NCBI GenBank assembly: GCA_025358125.1
Contig: JANYKS010000007.1
Location: 62,001 to 126,000, forward strand
DNA length: 64,000 nucleotides
Source of the DNA: Actinomycetes bacterium
GTDB lineage: Bacteria; Actinomycetota; Acidimicrobiia; Acidimicrobiales; Ilumatobacteraceae
Reading direction: 5' to 3'
Notes under the pieces: generated by a model
The model's input: only the letters and a program-made list of their open reading frames with translations
Databases searched by the model: none
What the model was told of the DNA's origin: nothing
Translations under genes and position numbers: made by a program
In this document: positions 58,742 through 64,000 of the stretch, in pieces
Numbering within the stretch: the stretch's first letter is position 1
Layout: each line of letters opens with the position of its first letter

Positions 58742-59530
58742 CTACCGATGACTCGGTCGTGTCCCCAATGGATGATCGGGAATCGGCTTCGGCAAGTCGG
58801 CGACGTACCAGGTCTGGCGGTCGATGACGCGAACTGACGACTGCGGGAAGTTGTCAGCGATGCGCTGCGTCAACAGATCGGTATCGAACAACTGGTGATT
58901 GAAATCGCAGATGTCGAAGACGAGCACTCCTCCGGCGAGGGCCGGAACCTGCCAAAGCTCGAGGTACAGTCGGCTGAAAAGCGTGCGGCCGCGAAGATCT
59001 GGTACGACCAGGACGAGGATCCCGAAGTAGATCGTGTTGGTCTGGGCGTGCTCGGGATAGCTCGCTCGCAAGAACTCGGGCGAGATTTGGGGCACGTCCT
59101 CGAGGCTGTTGGTGACCATCGCTAGGCCTACCGGCTGACCGTCTTGCCAGCCGACGATCTTGAGGATGCGAGGGTTCGCCAACTCGGCGAGCACTTCGTC
59201 ACGGCCATAGAAATGCCGCAGCATCGCGAGACTGGCCAGCGGCTCGAAGCTCGAGCGGTACGCCTCCCAGAGCGTCTCTGCCGTAGCGCCCGAGATGGAT
59301 TTCTCATGAGTGATGTGAATCCGCGCGGCAGGAGGATGCTGCTCGATGATCGAACCGGAACTCGGCGCCGGAGGTTCGACGCGCGCCGCCTCGCCGAGGG
59401 CCGGCGGTGGCGCAGATGTCGCTGGCGGCAACAACTTGGCTCGTATCGGTCTGCGGTGCGGCACCGCCGGAGCCGAGGTCTGAGCGAGCGTTGGGAGTTG
59501 CTGCGTGATACGAGCGAACGTACCACGCAA
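58742..59530 (-). CDS. GNAT-like acyltransferase
   Basis: This is a 262-aa protein. A Pro/Ala-rich N-terminus of about 65 residues leads to a GNAT-like fold with ILKIVGWQDGQPVGLAMVTNS, YFGILVLVVPDLRGRTLFSRL (the acyl-CoA-type loop) and FDICDFNHQLFD. It may transfer an acyl group using CoA. The substrate is unknown. The true start may be further downstream, since the Pro-rich part has weak coding character. It is convergent with the GGDEF-EAL gene. Confidence 0.62.
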   Translation of the reverse strand: MRGTFARITQQLPTLAQTSAPAVPHRRPIRAKLLPPATSAPPPALGEAARVEPPAPSSGSIIEQHPPAARIHITHEKSISGATAETLWEAYRSSFEPLASLAMLRHFYGRDEVLAELANPRILKIVGWQDGQPVGLAMVTNSLEDVPQISPEFLRASYPEHAQTNTIYFGILVLVVPDLRGRTLFSRLYLELWQVPALAGGVLVFDICDFNHQLFDTDLLTQRIADNFPQSSVRVIDRQTWYVADLPKPIPDHPLGTRPSHR

Positions 59531-59609
59531 CCGGTTCGGTCAGCGGGATACCCATTGTTGAAGTCGGCTTTGACTCATCGACTCCGTACAACGCTGCAAA
59601 GGCACGGCT

Positions 59610-60974
59610 TTACGGCTCGGTCACGACAGGGTTCGACGCCGAACGGCCAAGCGAGTGAGCGGCCCGCTGTTCCGGGTCGCCTGTGCTCGGAACTGTCGGC
59701 TGAGCGGTCTTGAAGCAGAGCAAAGCAATCGAGACAGCCGCGGCGAGCACCGAAGCGATCAAGATCGCCAGCTTGGCGTTTGACTGCTGCGCAGGGTCGG
59801 TGAAGGCCAGCTCGGTGATGAACAGAGCGACCGTGAAGCCGATGCCAGCGGCGGCCCCAATGCCAAGAACCTGCCGACGTGTTGCACCTTCGGGCACGTC
59901 GGCGATGCCGGAGCGAGTGGCCAGGCGGGTCGCGAGCACGACCCCGATCGGCTTGCCCACTACCAGTCCTGCGAACACACCCCAAGTGATCGGTGAACGC
60001 AGGGCTGCGGAGACTCCGTTACCGGAGAGCTGGATACCACTGTTGGCGAGGGCGAAGGCCGGCACGATGAGGTAGCTCGTCCACGGGTGTAGCACGTGTT
60101 GGAGCCATTCGACAACGGAGACAGAGTGCTTGGCCAGCTCGCTCGTGGAGTGGGCGGCTACAACGTCGGACAGGTTCGTCAGCTCGTCGACATCGACCAG
60201 TTCGGCCCGCAGGCGTGGCACGGCCGGCGCCAGGAGTCCCATCGCTACGCCGGCGAGCGTGGGATGTATGCCAGCCTCAAGAAGTCCGTACCACACGACG
60301 ACACCGAGGACGACGTAGACCGGAGTCGAGAACACACCGAACCAGCGCACCGCGGCCGTGACCGCCAGGCCCACGAGCGCGGCGGCGAGCCATCCCCACC
60401 GGACGCCCGTCGAGTAGACAGCCGCGATGATGACGATCGCCCCAATGTCATCGACGATCGCGAGACCGAGCAGGTAGGAGCGCAGGGACGCCGGGATACG
60501 GTTTCGCGCGACGGCCAGCACACCGACGGCGAGCGCAATGTCCGTGGCCATCGGGATCGCCCAGCCACGTGGTGCGGTTCCGCCGGCAATCGCTAGATAG
60601 ATGAGGGCCGGCACGACCATGCCACCGATCGCGGCGGCAATGGGCAACATCGCAGCGCGGCGGCCGGCGAGGTGTCCTTGCGTCAACTCGCGTTTGATCT
60701 CCAGCCCGACAACCAGGAAGAAGACGGTCATGAGTCCGTCGTTGATCCAATGTCGCAGATCGAGATCGAGGCTGTGTCCGGCGACCGAGATGGCGGCGCA
60801 GCTCGTCCACAGTTGTTCATACGAATCACGCCACGGCGAGTTGGCCCAGACCAGCGCCGCGAGCGCCGCGACGGCAAGCAGGATAGCCCCAGAAGCCTCA
60901 GCCGCGAGAAAGTCGCGCAACGGCGAGAGTAAGCGGATGAAAGGTGAACGTCGACGTTTCGGGCTACGGTCCAT
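59610..60974 (-). CDS. nhaA: Na+/H+ antiporter NhaA
   Basis: This is a 454-aa antiporter with about twelve helices. Ion-binding and pH-sensing motifs are present: FFLVVGLEIKRE, ATDIALAVGVLA, AIVDDIGAI with the paired Asp residues and GIGFTVALFI. It expels sodium in exchange for protons and supports pH and salt tolerance. GAGGAGATG precedes the ATG. The hydrophilic tail (about residues 425-454) is longer than in E. coli NhaA. Confidence 0.93.
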   Translation of the reverse strand: MDRSPKRRRSPFIRLLSPLRDFLAAEASGAILLAVAALAALVWANSPWRDSYEQLWTSCAAISVAGHSLDLDLRHWINDGLMTVFFLVVGLEIKRELTQGHLAGRRAAMLPIAAAIGGMVVPALIYLAIAGGTAPRGWAIPMATDIALAVGVLAVARNRIPASLRSYLLGLAIVDDIGAIVIIAAVYSTGVRWGWLAAALVGLAVTAAVRWFGVFSTPVYVVLGVVVWYGLLEAGIHPTLAGVAMGLLAPAVPRLRAELVDVDELTNLSDVVAAHSTSELAKHSVSVVEWLQHVLHPWTSYLIVPAFALANSGIQLSGNGVSAALRSPITWGVFAGLVVGKPIGVVLATRLATRSGIADVPEGATRRQVLGIGAAAGIGFTVALFITELAFTDPAQQSNAKLAILIASVLAAAVSIALLCFKTAQPTVPSTGDPEQRAAHSLGRSASNPVVTEP

Positions 60975-61198
60975 GAGTCATCTCCTCGATGATCGCCGAC
61001 CAGACTTCCCGGCACGCCTTGTTGAAAATTGGGGTTCGCTCCCGCTCCATGCGGACGCGAGAGTGTTGCGGGCAGCCTACGTCAAGCGACCCAGGCATTG
61101 CGATCGGCTCACATCACGGCAACGTCGTCGAGCTTTCTCTCTTGGCCTCGATGTGTCTCGTTCGGGTGACATCGTGGTCCAACCGAACGCAGGCCCCG

Positions 61199-62848
61199 CT
61201 AAGGATTCGGGCGGCCGGGCAGCGATGGCATCGTGATCGGCGGGAGGCTGTCGGCAACGGCCGGCGCCGCGATGCTGCTGGGCGTCGGCGGCAACGTGAC
61301 CGGAGCACTCGGCAACGTGACCGGAGCACTCGGCAACGCGACCGGGATCGTCGGCGAAGTGACAGGGATCGGCGGCGGCGTGGCCGGTGGCGGCACCGGA
61401 CTCGTCACGACCGGAATGGTCGGCGAGGGTGGCGCAGACGTGATAGCAGGCCCGACCGCCGTGGTGGTTGGATTCGAGGTGCTCGCAGACGGCGGCTCGG
61501 CCGGTGTGCTCGGCAGGGTCGTGAGTGGCGGCGTGGATCCCCCGAGGCTCGTCGATGGTGCAGCTCCCGCGGCCGTTGTCGATGCCGTCGATTCGTCCGA
61601 CCGCGGAAGGGGGATCCGGGAATCGCCCGACGATCGGTCCCCGACAGACGACTGCGGGGCAGTCGACACGACCGGATCACTCGCGGAGGATGGGGCGGAC
61701 TCCACCGAGTACTCCGTCCGGTTCCGATCAACAGGCGGTGACTCGTCGGCGCGTGCGATCGGGCTCGGGATGATTCCGACTGCGATGCCGGCGGTCACAA
61801 TCGCCGCACCGGCCGCTGCGCCGCCGATCGTCGTTCCCTGGAGGGAACGACCGAGTGTCGCAAGCTGCAGGAACCACGACGTCGGACCCATCGCGCGGCG
61901 AAGCTTTCCGATCGAAATGTCGAGGAATGCGCGGACCATCTCGGGGTCGAACTGAGTACCCGAGCAGCGAGTCAACTCGATCCGTCCTTCCTGCGCCGTC
62001 ATCGGCTTCTTGTACGAACGCGCAGCTGTGATCACGTCGAACACGTCTGCCACCGCCACCAGTCGTCCGGCCTTGGATATCTCGTGGCCGACAAGCCCCT
62101 TCGGATAGCCCGAACCGTCGAACTGCTCGTGGTGCTCGCCAATCGCAGGTGCCCAGGCGCCGAGCCAGTCCAGGATCGGGCCCTGGACCATGCGCATACC
62201 TTCGTCCGGATGTGTTTTGAGGATGGCCCACTCCTCCTCCGTCGGCTTCCCCGCCTTGTTGAGGATCTCCGCCGGTACGGCGAGCTTGCCAATGTCGTGC
62301 AACAACGCTGCCCAGTGCAGCCGCTCACGATCCTCTGCGTCGAGTGACAGCTGCTCAGCAAGCAGATCGGACAGGGCGCGAACCCGTTCGGAGTGCCCGC
62401 GGGTCCGTGGATCGTGCACGTTGAGCGCTGCCACGAGGGCCAGCAGCTCGCTTGCTGCCGTGGCTGCGGCACCCTCGTAACGAACTTCCGCGAGTCGTCG
62501 CTGGAGTTGGCGTGTCGTGCCGTTGCGCAGCGCGAACGAGAACCGCGGCGGCGCTCGATCAGGAAAGACGAGTGACAGCTTGAGCAGAGCGACGAGCGGC
62601 AGCAGTCGCCGTGCCAAACGATCTGTGACGACGAGAACCACCGTCGAGAGCGCTAGCAAACCGAGCCACCACAGCAAACTCGGCGCCAGGCCATGGGGAC
62701 GAGACACTGCGCTGCGCGCCAGGGCCGACGCAAGCAAGGAGAGACCAACCGGAACCACGAATGTGGTCAACCTCAGCGCGAACGCGGCGAACGGATGTCC
62801 ACGCCACTCACGTAGCTGCTCAGAACTAGCCACCGCGCCAAGAGTCAT
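61199..62848 (-). CDS. Membrane HD-GYP phosphodiesterase with long Pro/Thr tail
   Basis: This is a 549-aa protein. Two to three N-terminal helices (about residues 22-98) precede an HD-GYP domain (about 135-315) with HDPRTRGHSE, the catalytic His184-Asp185 in LLHDIGK, and HHEQFDGSGYP. Another helix at about 340-362 follows, then a 180-residue Pro/Thr/Ser/Val-rich tail, probably outside the cell. HD-GYP enzymes hydrolyse c-di-GMP. The tail contains LPSAPVT repeats coded by a 21-bp DNA repeat. The ATG was chosen because upstream in-frame codons show no family sequence. Confidence 0.85.
   Translation of the reverse strand: MTLGAVASSEQLREWRGHPFAAFALRLTTFVVPVGLSLLASALARSAVSRPHGLAPSLLWWLGLLALSTVVLVVTDRLARRLLPLVALLKLSLVFPDRAPPRFSFALRNGTTRQLQRRLAEVRYEGAAATAASELLALVAALNVHDPRTRGHSERVRALSDLLAEQLSLDAEDRERLHWAALLHDIGKLAVPAEILNKAGKPTEEEWAILKTHPDEGMRMVQGPILDWLGAWAPAIGEHHEQFDGSGYPKGLVGHEISKAGRLVAVADVFDVITAARSYKKPMTAQEGRIELTRCSGTQFDPEMVRAFLDISIGKLRRAMGPTSWFLQLATLGRSLQGTTIGGAAAGAAIVTAGIAVGIIPSPIARADESPPVDRNRTEYSVESAPSSASDPVVSTAPQSSVGDRSSGDSRIPLPRSDESTASTTAAGAAPSTSLGGSTPPLTTLPSTPAEPPSASTSNPTTTAVGPAITSAPPSPTIPVVTSPVPPPATPPPIPVTSPTIPVALPSAPVTLPSAPVTLPPTPSSIAAPAVADSLPPITMPSLPGRPNP
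61290..61346 (-). repeat. 21-bp tandem repeat in HD-GYP tail
   Basis: Units GGCAACGTGACCGGAGCACTC at 61290-61310 and 61311-61331 (one base over the quoting limit is avoided by noting the first 20: GGCAACGTGACCGGAGCACT) plus a partial third unit encode the LPSAPVT repeats. Confidence 0.85.
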
Positions 62849-62954
62849 CGACCAGTCGCATCGGCAGCGACGGACCGATCTTGAACCGCGCGTAGCGATA
62901 TTGACGAAATCAACACGATCGTCCGCTCCGCATCCGTCGAAGCCGGCTTGGCGA

Positions 62955-64000
62955 TCAGCCGAGTGGCAGCCGATCGAGGACCCACCGGCTGAGGGCCTGC
63001 ACCTGGTCGTCCCGCCACGACAGCCGGCCCGGGCGGTACGCGACCGACCCCAATGCCTTTTGCTGCCTCTCCAGAATGCCGGTGTCCTCCCGGCCGACCA
63101 GCTCCCACCGTTCGTAGTACGGCGCGGCGTTGCACTCGAAGTCGGCGGCGGCCACCACATCTGCTGGGAAGCAGCCACCGATCTCCAGTACTGAGTGATC
63201 GTGGGCGATCGGCGTGACGTTGAGCCACCACATGCAGTCCTGGGCAACCGCGAACTGCAGCGCGGGGTGCAGCACCGTGAAGTAGGTGCCCTGTCGGGCA
63301 TCATCGTCGAGTCCGGCGATGACCGGAAACGGTGGCTCGGTGCCGGGCAGGGTGGCGATCGACCGGCCGGAGGTGACCTGGATGCACTTCCACTCGCCCC
63401 GGGTGGTCAGCGTGCGCGATTGCTGCGCTCCGACGGTCTGGCGGTGGACGAGCCCGGTGTGGTAGGTATCCATCGCGTTCTCCAAGATGAGCTTCCAGTT
63501 GCATCGCGGTTCCAGCGTGATGGTCCACGTGCAGCGCATCTCGTCCAGTCGGTGCGAGGCCAGCCGCTCGGGCAGATCGCCCAACGTGTCGATGAGGTGT
63601 GGCGCCAGCTCGTTGAAGGTGGTGAACACAAACCCGGCCCAGGACTCCATCCGCAACGGCACCAGGCCGTTGGCCGATCGATCGAAGTCCTCGGCCGATT
63701 TCATGTCCGGGCAACCGAGCAAAAGACCGTTCGTGCCATAACTCCAGGCGTGATATGGGCACACCAATCGGCTCGAGTTGCCCGTGCCTTCGGCCAGCAG
63801 CGACCCGCGGTGGCGGCAGTAGTTGGCGAAGCAGCGCAGCACGGCGTCGTGACCGCGCACCAACAAAACCGGCCCGCCGATGGTGTCGAACGACCGGTAG
63901 TCACCGGGCTGGGGCAACTGATCGTCGCGCGCCAGGAAGACCCAGTTGGCGAGCAGGATGTGCTCGCGCTCGGCCCGAAAGACCTCGGGATCGGTGTAGA
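62955..64000 (-). CDS. Rieske non-heme iron oxygenase, 5' end outside window
   Basis: About 348 codons are visible and the frame is open to the right edge, so the N-terminus is missing. The Rieske cluster ligands are CRH and CPYH, 18 residues apart. The mononuclear iron site is ENAMDTYHTGLVH with the Asp-His-His pattern. A large C-terminal substrate domain completes the alpha-subunit architecture. Likely reactions are ring hydroxylation, demethylation or carnitine/choline-type oxygenation; the substrate is unknown. It lies behind the HD-GYP gene by 106 bp. Confidence 0.9.
   Translation of the reverse strand, partial: YTDPEVFRAEREHILLANWVFLARDDQLPQPGDYRSFDTIGGPVLLVRGHDAVLRCFANYCRHRGSLLAEGTGNSSRLVCPYHAWSYGTNGLLLGCPDMKSAEDFDRSANGLVPLRMESWAGFVFTTFNELAPHLIDTLGDLPERLASHRLDEMRCTWTITLEPRCNWKLILENAMDTYHTGLVHRQTVGAQQSRTLTTRGEWKCIQVTSGRSIATLPGTEPPFPVIAGLDDDARQGTYFTVLHPALQFAVAQDCMWWLNVTPIAHDHSVLEIGGCFPADVVAAADFECNAAPYYERWELVGREDTGILERQQKALGSVAYRPGRLSWRDDQVQALSRWVLDRLPLG

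Noticed and set aside
1-64000. tRNA or rRNA genes
   Set aside because: A read-through for TPsiC-arm and acceptor patterns and for rRNA cores gave no convincing candidate. A tRNA or rRNA model search would be needed to exclude one fully.

Overview
The window is GC-rich, densely packed actinobacterial chromosome. Family-level markers are a WhiB protein, DUF3040 and DUF4229 membrane proteins, an MtrA-MtrB-LpqB-like cluster, a PimB'-type mannosyltransferase, polyprenol-phosphate-mannose synthase, F420-type luciferase-like oxidoreductases and a DEDDh/GIY-YIG fusion of the Rv2191 type. The overall mix (HD-GYP and GGDEF/EAL signalling, Cys-containing secreted repeats, many leaderless promoters) would suit the Acidimicrobiia (Ilumatobacter-like), but that placement is inference. 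No transposase, integrase, phage gene, CRISPR array or tRNA was seen. One structured RNA is clear: RNase P RNA (rnpB) at about 35110-35484.

Layout. 1-10 kb: the end of a DUF58 gene and a transglutaminase-like membrane protein; DUF3040; DinB polymerase; Nudix; polyprenol-phosphate mannose synthase; inositol monophosphatase; then an MtrA/MtrB/LpqB-like two-component cluster. 10-16 kb: phosphofructokinase, glycerol kinase, ACT-domain protein, AlaC-like aminotransferase, inorganic pyrophosphatase. 15.7-20 kb: a tight minus-strand operon (66-aa Cys protein, QueG, PimB'-like, membrane protein, SRPBCC, glucokinase). 20-25 kb: NYN nuclease, DEDDh/GIY-YIG nuclease, homoserine kinase, TrpD, WhiB. 26-33 kb: Fur, rubrerythrin and an Fe-S oxidoreductase, divergent from GlpD, an alkylglycerone-phosphate-synthase-like flavoprotein, a membrane protein and a second FGGY kinase. 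33-41 kb: two Tat-exported ferritin-like proteins, rnpB, a repeat-domain relic, a histidine phosphatase, a zinc-ribbon coiled-coil protein and a class A penicillin-binding protein. 41-50 kb: a catabolic-looking island (two luciferase-like oxidoreductases, Gfo/Idh, aldehyde dehydrogenase, ROK, two SDRs, an HD-domain putative diiron enzyme, P450). 50-55 kb: an ECF sigma operon divergent from sodC. 55-64 kb: c-di-GMP proteins, a GNAT-like protein, NhaA and a Rieske oxygenase cut by the window edge.

The most interesting system is at 50.7-55.3 kb. A five-gene minus-strand operon encodes an ABC ATPase, permease, ECF sigma factor, putative membrane anti-sigma factor and a secreted, membrane-anchored protein. 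It is divergent from a secreted Cu/Zn superoxide dismutase. Each side of the shared intergenic region carries the same bipartite motif, GCTTGTCACCCGC-N14-CGTCTGTT, facing outward. This is what a pair of promoters read by the adjacent ECF sigma factor should look like, and it predicts a self-amplifying envelope/oxidative-stress regulon.

Two general features stand out. Many transcription units start with a TANNNT hexamer 6-8 nt before the start codon, which predicts leaderless mRNAs. Most operons use 4-bp ATGA/GTGA overlaps.
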